A stretch of DNA of 64,000 nt from Micropterix aruncella (lineage: Eukaryota; Arthropoda; Insecta; Lepidoptera; Micropterigidae), in the NCBI GenBank assembly GCA_944548615.1, contig OX155952.1, positions 39,629,231-39,693,230 on the forward strand, written 5' to 3'. Below, one piece after another: positions 55,049 to 64,000 of the stretch (its first letter is position 1; the number at the start of each line of letters is the position of its first letter). Below the pieces are notes generated by a model. The model ran no database searches and was not told the origin of the DNA. It saw only the letters and a list, made by a program, of their open reading frames with translations. The position numbers were made by a program, and so were the translations under genes.

Positions 55049-58000
55049 ATGTCCCTTGACTCCACATCTGCCCGCAGTTTGTCACCCGACCGGTCTCCTC
55101 TACCCGCGCAAATCGTATCCTTCCCTCCTCTAAAATTCCCTTCACTTGCGAAAGAGGACTGGGAATTTCATAATAATAATTTAACTTCTATTCTTGACCA
55201 CTCTGTGAACCGTAATGCCCCTGCCAGCGTCCAGCTGTCGTCCTTCCAGGTGGCGGTCCATGAATACTTCTCGGGTGTTTACCCTAAATCTACCCATGTC
55301 GACCCGGTTCACAGAGAAAACGCATTTAAGGCAAAGCTCCGTAGGCAAAAGCGGCTACTTCGTCGCCAGTTACGTGAAGCCAAGAAAGCCGGGGATAAAG
55401 CCCTCTGCCACAACTTCTCGCGCGCGTACCGCTCTATACTAAAACTCATACAGAGCGTAGCAACGCAAAACGACAAGCGCAAGGCAGCATTTCTCAAATC
55501 CAAAGAGGAAGCCCGGTTCGACAAAAACCGTTTTAACTACAGCAAAACGGTTTTGTCTGCCGCCAAGGGAAAAATCCAAATCCCGGAAGAAATGGCCACG
55601 GAATATTTTTCGACCACGTATGAGGACCCAATGCGGCTCCATAATTACAGCCCTCCGCCGGGCATTACACCTCCGCCCCTGCCTACGGTAGCTTTTGCTT
55701 CTCAACCTCCATCTCTAGATGAGATTCTTAATCAAGTAAAGAGGAAGCCGTCGGGCTCTACTCCGGGTCCCGATGGTATTCCCTATTTAGTATACAAAAA
55801 ATGCCCCTGCCTTCTGCAATATTTAGGATCCATCTTCCGAAATATTTGGAATAGCGGTGTAGTCCCACAGAATTTTGGCCGAGCGACAGTCATCTTAATT
55901 CCGAAGGTCCCAGTTTGCACCGGACCAAAGGACGCTCGGCCCATTGCTCTCACAGACACTGTGGCCAAAATCTTTTTTAGCATAGTCCACACGAGGATCA
56001 GCGAATTCATGCACCGGAATGAGTACCTTGGAGTATCAGTTCAAAAAGGCTTCATGCGCGGCGTCTCGGGCTGCCTCGAGCACAATTCTCTCCTGGCTGC
56101 TGCCATCAAGGATGCGAGACAGCACGAACGCCAAATCAATGTATGCTGGCTCGACCTAGAGAATGCCTTTGGGTCAGTCCGACACAGTCTCCTCCACTTT
56201 GCACTCCGCTGGTACAACTTCCCACCAGTCGTGCGTGACATTGTAGCCTCCTACTACAACTGTCTGACTTTCCATGTTAAAACGCAAGAATGGACTACCC
56301 GCTCTATACCATATTCAATTGGACTATTTCAGGGCTGTTGCCTCTCCCCGACGATTTTTAATATAGTTTTTAATATACTGCTGGAAAGCCTGACCCAGTT
56401 TGACAGGAAGTGGGGCTACCGTTTTAAAACAGACGGCCAATACACCTCGTCGTGCCTCGCTTTTGCCGACGACCTAACTTTCATCACCAGAAGCCCCAAG
56501 CAGCTTTCCCTGCTATTACAGAAAGTGGAGCTTTTCTGCGACTGGTCAGGCTGTATAAAAGTGAAGCCCTCCAAATGTTTTTGCCTTGGACTCGCCCGCA
56601 TGGGCACAAAATTTACATCCTATGACCCCAAATTGGTCTATAAGGGCTCTAATATCTCCCTTATAGACCCAAACAATCATTTCAAATTCCTCGGCAGAAA
56701 AATCACCCATCAGGGAACAGACGTCTCGGGCGATCATGTTATAGAGCATTTCAAAAGTTGCCTGGCGAAAATAGATGCCTTGCTAATTTCTGGCCCTCGT
56801 AAGGCCTGGATCTATGACAATTATCTAACGTCACATTTGTCATGGCCCTTTCTTATTTACGATTTTACCAAAACCCAACTGTCCCGTCTAGATGCGCTGG
56901 TGACAGCTAGTTTAAAATCCTGGCTGTCCTTAGCCAAACCAGCTGACCCCTCGACTCTCTTCAGGTCCAAACAAAATTTTGGGCTAGCGCTTAAACTGCC
57001 CTCTCTCCTCTACGCCAACTCCAGAATAACCAAAAATTCGATTCTGTGCAATTCCAAAGATCCGGCAATATCGAAGCACGTAATAAGTGGCCGTAGTGAT
57101 TCAAATGATCTACAAGCCCGCGTAGACTTCCACAAAAAGTTCCTTACTGGAATCAGCCAGAATGGCACTGGTCTGGGGTATGGCAGTACAACCACGAGCG
57201 ACGTGGACTTGAAGAAGTCTCTTTTGCGGGGAGATTACGACAGCAAGAGTATGGCTCATGCTATTGGCCTTCAATGCCAGAATGATTGGACAACAATTGG
57301 GGACTTTTGCATTCCGCCTCCAATGCACTGGAAGGTAATGCTCTATGACTGGACGCCAGAGATGCTGAAATTTTATTTGAATGCCTTTCAGCATACACTT
57401 CCAGACCCCAGTAACCTCGCTCGTTGGAGCTTTGCCGAGGATAGTTCTTGTCCCCTCTGTAGCAATACCCCTTGCACAGCTAGACACATTCTAGCTGGCT
57501 GCAAGGTGGCCTTAGATCAAGGACGGTACACTTACCGCCATGACAAAGTTCTCGCTGTTATTCGCGAGGTAATTAGTCTCTCAGTGGCTCGTGCCAACAA
57601 GGGTTTGACAGTATCCTCCAAACCCCCAATACAGTTTGTGCGGGATGGCTCTAAAGGCAAAAAACATTTAACTACAAAACCTTTCTCAATAATCGAGAAA
57701 GCTACAGATTGGATTCTGGAGGTTGATTCGGTCTCTAAGCAGTATAAATTCCCTGAAAGTCTCGGATGCACAGCCCTCCGTCCAGATATAACTCTTTACT
57801 CTCTATCTCGGAAGGTGGCTCTTATCGTAGAATTAACTGTTCCATGGGAATCAAATATCCCAAAAGACCACGAGTACAAATTAAATAAATACCATGATCT
57901 TGCAAATGCCGTAACCCGGAACGGCTTCACTGTTCACCTTCACGCGGTGGAAGTTGGCGCTCGTGGCCTGCCAGCTAAATCTCTATTTCACCTCTTTAAA

Positions 58001-58117
58001 GATCTTGGCCTTTCCAGAAAAATAATCAACTCTTTCTTAGAAAAATTATCTAAAACTGCGATTTGCGCATCTCAAATTCTATGGCTTCGAAGGGGGAGTG
58101 AATGGGTGGCAAGGTGA
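55049..58117 (+). CDS. Retrotransposon polyprotein: reverse transcriptase + restriction-like endonuclease
   Basis: 1022 codons from the first in-frame ATG; the true protein probably starts earlier because the frame is open to 54749 and encodes a zinc finger there. Residues about 90-130 are a basic region. The reverse transcriptase runs from about 215 to 560, with STPGPDGIPY near 240, DLENAFGSVRHSL, GLFQGCCLSPTIFN, and the active site FADD at 472-475. A CCHC knuckle is formed by C801, C804, H813 and C818, followed by QGRYTYRHDKVL. The endonuclease has RPD at 911-913 and ELTVPWE with E928. The enzyme should nick a target strand and copy its own RNA from that nick. No stop or frameshift interrupts this part. 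Orientation is sense to tango, inside intron F-G. Site preference is unknown. Confidence 0.88.
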   Translation: MSLDSTSARSLSPDRSPLPAQIVSFPPLKFPSLAKEDWEFHNNNLTSILDHSVNRNAPASVQLSSFQVAVHEYFSGVYPKSTHVDPVHRENAFKAKLRRQKRLLRRQLREAKKAGDKALCHNFSRAYRSILKLIQSVATQNDKRKAAFLKSKEEARFDKNRFNYSKTVLSAAKGKIQIPEEMATEYFSTTYEDPMRLHNYSPPPGITPPPLPTVAFASQPPSLDEILNQVKRKPSGSTPGPDGIPYLVYKKCPCLLQYLGSIFRNIWNSGVVPQNFGRATVILIPKVPVCTGPKDARPIALTDTVAKIFFSIVHTRISEFMHRNEYLGVSVQKGFMRGVSGCLEHNSLLAAAIKDARQHERQINVCWLDLENAFGSVRHSLLHFALRWYNFPPVVRDIVASYYNCLTFHVKTQEWTTRSIPYSIGLFQGCCLSPTIFNIVFNILLESLTQFDRKWGYRFKTDGQYTSSCLAFADDLTFITRSPKQLSLLLQKVELFCDWSGCIKVKPSKCFCLGLARMGTKFTSYDPKLVYKGSNISLIDPNNHFKFLGRKITHQGTDVSGDHVIEHFKSCLAKIDALLISGPRKAWIYDNYLTSHLSWPFLIYDFTKTQLSRLDALVTASLKSWLSLAKPADPSTLFRSKQNFGLALKLPSLLYANSRITKNSILCNSKDPAISKHVISGRSDSNDLQARVDFHKKFLTGISQNGTGLGYGSTTTSDVDLKKSLLRGDYDSKSMAHAIGLQCQNDWTTIGDFCIPPPMHWKVMLYDWTPEMLKFYLNAFQHTLPDPSNLARWSFAEDSSCPLCSNTPCTARHILAGCKVALDQGRYTYRHDKVLAVIREVISLSVARANKGLTVSSKPPIQFVRDGSKGKKHLTTKPFSIIEKATDWILEVDSVSKQYKFPESLGCTALRPDITLYSLSRKVALIVELTVPWESNIPKDHEYKLNKYHDLANAVTRNGFTVHLHAVEVGARGLPAKSLFHLFKDLGLSRKIINSFLEKLSKTAICASQILWLRRGSEWVAR

Positions 58118-58278
58118 ACGCTCACATGTGGCAAGACAGCTGTCCTAAACCTACCACAGCCGGTTCGTAAGTCCGGAATCCACTGCTCACCCCCCAGAAG
58201 TGTAAAAAAAAAAAAATAGTATTATGATGGGCCCGACTCCGGTCGGTGAATTCCATGGCAGCTCCGTTTGTATTTATT

Positions 58279-58471
58279 TATATACTCACCATCCGCAGAA
58301 GCGGCGAGAGAGAGGTGACATTTTTGGCAGACCGCGGAAGCCGTCGGTTTCTATAGTTGTCGGCGTCGATTGCGACGAGGTACGCCCCCGTCGAAAGCGG
58401 CAATGGACGCCGAGCGACGGGGCGCGGCCATTTTCCCGTCGGCGAAGGTTCTAAACGGTCCGTTCCAGCAG
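58279..58471. other. tango intron F-G, remainder before exon G
   Basis: A GC-rich stretch of about 190 bp between the retrotransposon tail and exon G. Its composition matches exons G and H, not the upstream intron. It ends in TTCCAGCAG, which offers two acceptor AGs. Confidence 0.7.
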
Positions 58472-58732
58472 GTCACTGCACGGAGAGGCAGCGGCGGCGG
58501 GGGCGGCGGCGCCCGGCGGGGGGGGCGGGGGGGGGCGAGGCGGAGGCGGCCGGCGGCTACGAGTACCACCAGCGGCACCGCGACGCCTTCCGCGGGGGGG
58601 GCGGGGGCGGGGAGCGCGCCCCCCGCGCCGCCCGCCGCCTACTACGCGCCCCCGGACGGGCCCCCGCGGCCCCCCTCGCCCGCGCCCGAGCGGCCGCTCG
58701 CGCACGCCGACCACTGGACGCCCCTGCGACAG
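58472..58732 (+). CDS. tgo: ARNT/Tango exon G: start of C-terminal region (frame disturbed)
   Basis: After the acceptor CAG at 58469-58471 the first base completes Lys with the AA of exon F, then SLHGEAAAAGAAAPGG, a plausible continuation of CTNTTAKSLHGE. Later parts lie in two other frames: AAGGYEYHQRHRDAF (about 58550-58590) and PPAAYYAPPDGPPRPPSPAP up to ADHWTPLRQ at 58732, where GTGAGG begins a 69-bp intron. From acceptor to donor the exon is 2 bases too long to stay in frame. The two shifts fall at G runs (58518-58535 and 58594-58612), so homopolymer errors are the simplest reading. This part of ARNT/Tango is a low-complexity transactivation region rich in Pro, Tyr, His and Gln. Confidence 0.72.
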
Positions 58733-58801
58733 GTGAGGCCGGCCCCCGGGCGCGCGGAGCCCCCCCCGCCGCACCCCCCACTCACGCCAGCGTCGTTTCA
58801 G

Positions 58802-59024
58802 GGCGCGACGGCGCCGGAGGGCTACCAGTACGCGAGCGCGGCGCCCGGGGGGCCGGGGGGCAGCCCGCGGCGCTCGCCGGGGGGCGCGGCGGGGGGCGCG
58901 GGGGGCGCGCCGCCCCCGCCCGCCTACCACCACCTGCAGCGCCACGCGCCGCCGCACCCGCACCCCCACCCCCACCCGCACTACGCGCCGCCCCACCACG
59001 CGCACCCGCCGCACCACCAGACGG
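58802..59024 (+). CDS. tgo: ARNT/Tango exon H: His/Pro-rich C-terminal region
   Basis: Acceptor CGTCGTTTCAG ending at 58801, donor GTGAGT at 59025. In frame with the end of exon G it encodes GATAPEGYQYASAAPGGPGG, a Ser/Arg and Gly/Ala-rich stretch, PPPPAYHHLQRHAPPHPHPH and AHPPHHQTG. Insect Tango proteins have a similar His/Pro/Gln-rich tail. The final exon carrying the conserved C-terminal end was not found before the window edge. Very high GC, with nearly every third position G or C; the overlapping frames on both strands are shadows. The identity rests on context and composition more than on motif. Confidence 0.75.
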
Positions 59025-60027
59025 GTGAGTTACGAGCGACGAGCGATACTGCTATTCGAGCGACTGATAAAAAACGATTATGTTCACTCGGTCCCGGTCG
59101 CGACCGACCTAAAAATGCAGTTTGCTCGCCGAGCGATCCGAGGATTCGATTTCAGAACTTTCAAAAGAGAAGACGGATTGGTTCAATCCGCTTTCGCCGA
59201 TAGAAACTGTTCTTCCTCACTTATTTTTCTCTGCGGCGAAACCGACACCGTCCGCCGAAACGAAAATAATAATACGAATATTGTCAGAGCGGAAATTACT
59301 CTTTAGCAAAAAAAAGTTATTTTTACTTTTTTTGTATTAAATTTCGGATATTACTGCGAGTACTAATCTGTTTACAGAACGACTTTCCCGATACTTGTCC
59401 TAAAAGCTCTTTCTGTCAGCTGGTTTTTTTTTTAATTTCGAAATTATTCAGAACCCAAATGCTACAATTTTGGGTTCTGAATAGAAAAAAGACAAAGCGC
59501 AGTTTTGCAACAAATAGAACGGCTTCGAGCGAGCCAAACCGACGCACGATCCGGAAGGCGGCAGATGGACCCTGCGAACGAGCCGCAAAAGCCATCATAA
59601 AACTAAACACGAACCCGACTCCTTAACGAGACACTAACATAAATGCCGATGCAGAAAGTGTTTTTCCCCACAGAAGTAAAAATAAATAAAAATAACACAC
59701 ATGACATAAATGTAATGGAGAATAGCAATTTTACAACAAGAAATCTATACACTGGGTCCGATGGTTACAATAAACAAAAAGACAAAAAACAAGTTGATTA
59801 AAAAAAAACACAAATCCACCGGAAAATAAAATATTCAATTTACATATTTACAATTACAATTTACATACAAAAGGGAGAAAATCTTCAAATAACTGAGAAG
59901 AAAATGAAAAGAGAGGATCTCAGCGTATCCTAAAAATGAATAGCCACTATTCAGCCATTAGATGGAGACTTTGCCTCATATTTATATTTTAATTGGGGAA
60001 ATAAATAAATGCCTTTCGCCATAAAAT
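59025..60027. other. tango intron after exon H, before retrotransposon copy 3
   Basis: GC-rich for about 180 bp, then AT-rich. A near-perfect inverted repeat AATTTCGAAATTATTCAGAA / TTCTGAATAG sits near 59435-59485. The last 40 bp (AAATAAATAAATGCCTTTCG) resemble 45190-45225 and may be an older repeat into which copy 3 inserted. Confidence 0.5.
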
Positions 60028-63000
60028 CATAATAATAATTTAACTTCTATTCTTGACCACTCTGTGAACCGTAATGCCCCTGCCAGCGTCCAGCTGTCAT
60101 CCTTCCAGGTGGCGGTCCATGAATACTTCTCGGCTGTTTACCCAAAATCTACCCATGTCGACCCGGTTCACAGAGAAAACGCATTTAAGGCAAAGCTCCG
60201 TAGGCAAAAGCGGCGACTTCGTCGCCAGTTACGTGAAGCCAAGAAAGCCGGGGATAAAGCCCTCTGCCACAACTTCTCGCGCGCGTACCGCTCTATACTA
60301 AAACTCATACAGAGCGTAGCAACGCAAAACGACAAGCGCAAGGCAGCATTTCTCAAATCCAAAGAGGAAGCCCGGTTCGACAAAAACCGTTTTAACTACA
60401 GCAAAACGGTTTTGTCTGCCGCCAAGGGAAAAATCCAAATCCCGGAAGATATGGCCACGGAATACTTTTCGACCACGTATGAGGACCCAATGCGGCTCCA
60501 TAATTACAGCCCTCCGCCGGGCATTACACCTCCGCCCCTGCCTACGGTAGCTTTTGCTTCTCAACCTCCATCACTAGATGAGATTCTTAATCAAGTAAAG
60601 AGGAAGCCGTCGGGCTCTACTCCGGGTCCCGATGGTATTCCCTATTTAGTATACAAAAAATGCCCCTGCCTTCTGCAATATTTAGGATCCATCTTCCGAA
60701 ATATATGGAATAGCGGTGTAGTCCCACAGAATTTTGGCCGAGCGACAGTCATCTTAATTCCGAAGGTCCCAGTTTGCACCGGACCAAAGGACGCTCGGCC
60801 CATTGCTCTCACAGACACTGTGGCCAAAATCTTTTTTAGCATAGTCCACACGAGGATGAGCGAATTCATGCACCGGAATGAGTACCTTGGAGTATCAGTT
60901 CAAAAAGGCTTCATGCGCGGCGTCTCGGGCTGCCTCGAGCACAATTCTCTCCTGGCTGCTGCCATCAAGGATGCGAGACAGCACGAACGCCAAATCAATG
61001 TATGCTGGCTCGACCTAGAGAATGCCTTTGGGTCAGTCCGACACAGTCTCCTCCACTTTGCACTCCGCTGGTACAACTTCCCACCAGTCGTGCGTGACAT
61101 TGTAGCCTCCTACTACAACTGTCTGACTTTCCATGTTAAAACGCAAGAATGGACTACCCGCTCTATACCATATTCAATTGGACTATTTCAGGGCTGTTGC
61201 CTCTCCCCGACGATCTTTAATATAGTTTTTAATATACTTCTGGAAAGCCTGAGCCAGTTTGACAGGAAGTGGGGCTACCGTTTTAAAACAGACGGCCAAT
61301 ACACCTCGTCGTGCCTCGCTTTTGCCGACGACCTAACTTTCATCACCAGAAGCCCCAAGCAGCTTTCCCTGCTATTACAGAAAGTGGAGCTTTTCTGCGA
61401 CTGGTCAGGCTGTATAAAAGTGAAGCCCTCCAAATGTTTTTGCCTTGGACTCGCCCGCATGGGCACAAAGTTTACATCCTATGACCCCAAATTGGTCTAT
61501 AAGGGCTCTAATATCTCCCTTATAGACCCAAACAATCATTTCAAATTCCTCGGCAGAAAAATCACCCATCAGGGAAAAGACGTCTCGGGCGATCATGTTA
61601 TAGAGCATTTCAAAAGTTGCCTGGCGAAAATAGATGCCTTGCTAATTTCTGGCCCTCGTAAGGCCTGGATCTATGACAATTATCTAACGTCACATTTGTC
61701 ATGGCCCTTTCTTATTTACGATTTTACCAAAACCCAACTGTCCCGTCTAGATGCACTGGTGACAGCTAGTTTAAAATCCTGGCTGTCCTTAGCCAAACCA
61801 GCTGACCCCTCGACTCTCTTCAGGTCCAAACAAAATTTTGGGCTAGCTCTTAAACTGCCCTTTCTGCTCTACGCCAACTCCAGAATAACCAAAAATTCGA
61901 TTCTGTGCAATTCCAAAGATCCGGCAATATCGAAGCACGTAATAAGTGGCTGTAGTGATTCAAATGAACTACAAGCCCGCGTAGACTTCCACAAAAGGTT
62001 CCTTACTGGAATCAGCCAGAATGGCACTGGTCTGGGGTATGGCAGTACAACCACGAGCGACGTGGACTTGAAGTCTCTTTTGCGGGGAGATTACGACAGC
62101 AAGAGTATGGCTCATGCTATTGGCCTTCAATGCCAGAATGATTGGACAACAATTGGTGACTTTTGCATTCCGCCTCCAATGCACTGGAAGGTAATGCTCT
62201 ATGACTGGACGCCAGAGATGCTGAAATTTTATTTGAATGCCTTTCAGCATACACTTCCAGACCCCAGTAACCTCGCTCGTTGGAGCTTTGCCGAGGATAG
62301 TTCTTGTCCCCTCTGTAGCAATACCCCTTGCACAGCTAGACACATTCTAGCTGGCTGCAAGGTGGCCTTAGATCAAGGACGGTACACTTACCGCCATGAC
62401 AAAGTTCTCGCTGTTATTCGCGAGGTAATTAGTCTCTCAGTGGCTCGTGCCAACAAGGGTTTGACAGTATCCTCCAAACCCCCAATACAGTTTGTGCGGG
62501 ATGGCTCTAAAGGCAAAAAACATTTAACTACAAAACCTTTCTCAATAATCGAGAAAGCTACAGATTGGATTCTGGAGGTTGATTCGGTCTCTAAGCAGTA
62601 TAAATTCCCTGAAAGTCTCGGATGCACAGCCCTCCGTCCAGATATAACTCTTTACTCTCTATCTCGGAAGGTGGCTCTTATTGTAGAATTAACTGTTCCA
62701 TGGGAATCAAATATCCCAAAAGACCACGAGTACAAATTAAATAAATACCATGATCTTGCAAATGCCGTAACCCGGAACGGCTTCACTGTTCACCTTCACG
62801 CGGTGGAAGTTGGCGCTCGTGGCCTGCCAGCTAAATCTCTATTTCACCTCTTTAAAGATCTTGGCCTTTCCAGAAAAATAATCAACTCTTTCTTAGAAAA
62901 ATTATCTAAAACTGCGATTTGCGCATCTCAAATTCTATGGCTTCGAAGGGGGAGTGAATGGGTGGCAAGGTGAACGCTCACATGTGGCAAGACAGCTGTC

Positions 63001-63128
63001 CTAAACCTACCACAGCCGGTTCGTAAGTCCGGAATCCACTGCTCACCCCCCAGAAGTGTAAAAAAAATAGTATTATGATGGGCCCGACTCCGGTCGGTGA
63101 ATTCCATGGCAGCTCCGTTTGTATTTAT
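60028..63128 (+). mobile_element. RLE-type non-LTR retrotransposon, copy 3 (5'-truncated)
   Basis: Homology to copy 2 begins at a shared TCATAATAATAATTTAAC (copy 2 position about 55169) and runs to the same TATTTATT tail. About 490 bp of leader, including the zinc finger, are missing. The poly-A run in the 3' UTR is 8 A rather than 13. Differences from copy 2 are few: scattered substitutions and a 3-bp deletion at about 62073. Confidence 0.9.
60064..62973 (+). pseudogene. Copy 3 polyprotein frame, N-terminally truncated but otherwise open
   Basis: The frame is open for 969 codons from the GTG at 60064; an in-frame TAA lies just upstream at the truncation point and no original ATG is left. 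Reverse transcriptase (with FADD), the CPLCSNTPC knuckle and the ELTVPWE endonuclease motif are all present with no stop. One Lys of the VDLKKSLL stretch in copy 2 is deleted, and single changes such as P to L in LKLPSLL and T to K in HQGTDVS are seen. Lacking the zinc finger and leader, it is unlikely to be an active source, but it could be read as part of the tango primary transcript. Confidence 0.85.
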
Positions 63129-63379
63129 TTATTCTGTTTTATGCATTGTTATGTTGTTTATGTACATTTATTTTATTTTATTGTTATTTTTCTCTTGGAA
63201 ATTTATATTGTAACATTACTACACTGACATACTATATTTTTGTAGAAAAAATTTATAACAGCATACTGTCAAATGTATTTTTACATTTATATTATTTATT
63301 ATTATTATTTTATAGCATTAGCAGCTTAAGCTGATGCATGCATTTCACTTTTTTTTCTTTTTTTTATGTTGATATTATT
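63129..63379. other. AT-rich intron, nothing recognised
   Basis: T-rich low-complexity sequence between copy 3 and the CR1-like LINE. Confidence 0.6.
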
Positions 63380-63940
63380 TTTTTATTTTTTTTTTTATTT
63401 ATTTTTTTTAAATATATATTTGTCCAATTGGTTTTTAAATCCGTTCACACTTTTAGCACAAATGACCTCCTGCGGTAGTTCATTCCAAGAGTCCACAACC
63501 CTGTTCACCAAGAAATGTTTCCTTGGGTTAGAATTAAATCCTGAACGATTCAACTTTAAGCAGTGCCCTCTAAGCTGTGTATTGGCATTCCTTATAAATA
63601 TTTCCTTGAGCTTTGGTACGTCGTAGTAATCATTGAGGATCTTATATGTCTCAATAAGATCTCGTTGTCGACGCTCCTCTAGGCTGCTGAGTCCGAGTGC
63701 TTCGAGTCGGCGTTCGTAGTCTTGTTGTTTGATCTGTGGGACCATTTTTGTGGCCCGCCTTTGCACACGCTCCAAAAGTTCTACATCCTTCCTAAAGTAT
63801 GGATTCCAAATCAGAAAAGCATACTCCAATAAAGGGCGAACATATTATGTTTTATATAGTTTAAGGAATAGCTCTGCATTTATGTAAGAGAATGCCTTCC
63901 TAATCATGTAGAGCAGGGAGTTGGCTAGAACACATTATTA
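63380..63940 (-). pseudogene. CR1-like LINE 3' end
   Basis: A 144-codon frame on the - strand (63395-63829): [60 protein letters not shown] and [20 protein letters not shown], ending [10 protein letters not shown]. This is the typical C-terminal domain of CR1-like reverse transcriptases (family forms V-Q-R-R-A-T-K, R-R-x-R-x-D-L-I-x-x-Y-K-I-x and V-x-x-W-N-x-L-P-x-x-V). The active site lies beyond its truncated 5' end. A related but more decayed copy is at 50190-50545. The adjoining sequence up to 64000 contains AGGAATAATCCT and matches 45350-45425. Confidence 0.8.
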
Positions 63941-64000
63941 TTAGGACAGAAAACAGGAATAATCCTGAAAAACTAAACACCCATGCAAATAATGTGCCAG
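63935..64000. repeat. Repeat shared with 45345-45425, cut by window edge
   Basis: TTATTAGGACAGAAAACAGG, then AATAATCCT, ACTAAACACCC and CAAATAATGTGCCA have ordered counterparts at 45355-45425. Class unknown. Confidence 0.55.

Larger units (their letters stand above)
54677..58278 (+). mobile_element. RLE-type non-LTR retrotransposon, copy 2 (full unit, 3602 bp)
   Basis: The unit between the end of copy 1's 3' tail and the end of its own 3' tail is 3602 bp, equal to the offset between the two copies, so they stand head to tail with no spacer. Order: 5' leader, C2H2 finger, reverse transcriptase, CCHC knuckle, restriction-enzyme-like endonuclease, 3' UTR with a 13-A run followed by about 60 bp and a TATTTATT end. 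There is no apurinic endonuclease. This architecture belongs to the early-branching R2/R4/CRE/NeSL/Hero group; the ELTVPWE wording looks closest to Hero/NeSL-like elements, though I cannot place it firmly. Confidence 0.88.

Noticed and set aside
58351..59203. Long open frames up to 277 codons on both strands
   Set aside because: Shadows of GC-rich exons G and H plus intron; splice sites and phase support only the exon reading given.
1..64000. CRISPR arrays, bacterial operons or rRNA genes
   Set aside because: None seen; the sequence is spliced eukaryotic DNA.

Overview
The window is eukaryotic nuclear DNA, AT-rich, intron-dominated and packed with transposon remnants. The only host gene I can recognise is on the + strand. 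Eight spliced exons between 45571 and 59024 encode the PAS-A, PAS-B and C-terminal parts of a bHLH-PAS protein of the ARNT/Tango type. The wording of the PAS segments is insect-like, and the Helitron-type and tRNA-SINE repeats are of kinds common in moths and butterflies. An insect, probably a lepidopteran, is the best guess. Neither the bHLH exon (upstream) nor the final C-terminal exon was found, so the gene probably runs past both window edges. If so, much or all of 1-45570 is intron or 5' flank.

Layout. 1-45570: no host exon recognised. It holds degenerate LINE reverse-transcriptase pieces (6.6-8.5, 9.4-10.9, 13.8-15.1, 17.2-17.8, 18.9-20.1, 34.2, 38.5, 42.2-43.9 kb), three copies of a tRNA-headed SINE, Helitron-like elements (18.0, 28.6-29.9 kb), a hAT element with a SINE nested in it (21.9-23.1 kb), Tc1 and mariner transposase remnants (2.0 and 23.7 kb), Penelope-like fragments, several unclassified dispersed repeats, and GC-rich unique blocks that could be intronic regulatory DNA. 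35243-38517 is a striking fold-back element: two inverted arms of about 1.1 kb flank a loop carrying a gene. Its product has the acidic-residue layout of FEN1/XPG flap nucleases and a cysteine-rich CXC-like tail.

45571-59024: tango exons, with splice phases that agree exon to exon. Their introns hold two MITEs, CR1-like LINE ends and a Penelope-like endonuclease fragment. The intron 52465-58471 holds two head-to-tail copies (exact period 3602 bp) of a young non-LTR retrotransposon encoding a C2H2 finger, a reverse transcriptase and a restriction-enzyme-like endonuclease. A third, 5'-truncated copy with a long open frame lies at about 60028-63128. All three copies are in the sense orientation of tango. 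63380-63940 is another CR1-like LINE end at the right edge.

The retrotransposon copies are nearly identical to one another, so activity was recent. Most other elements are broken and nested, which gives a relative insertion order at several sites.
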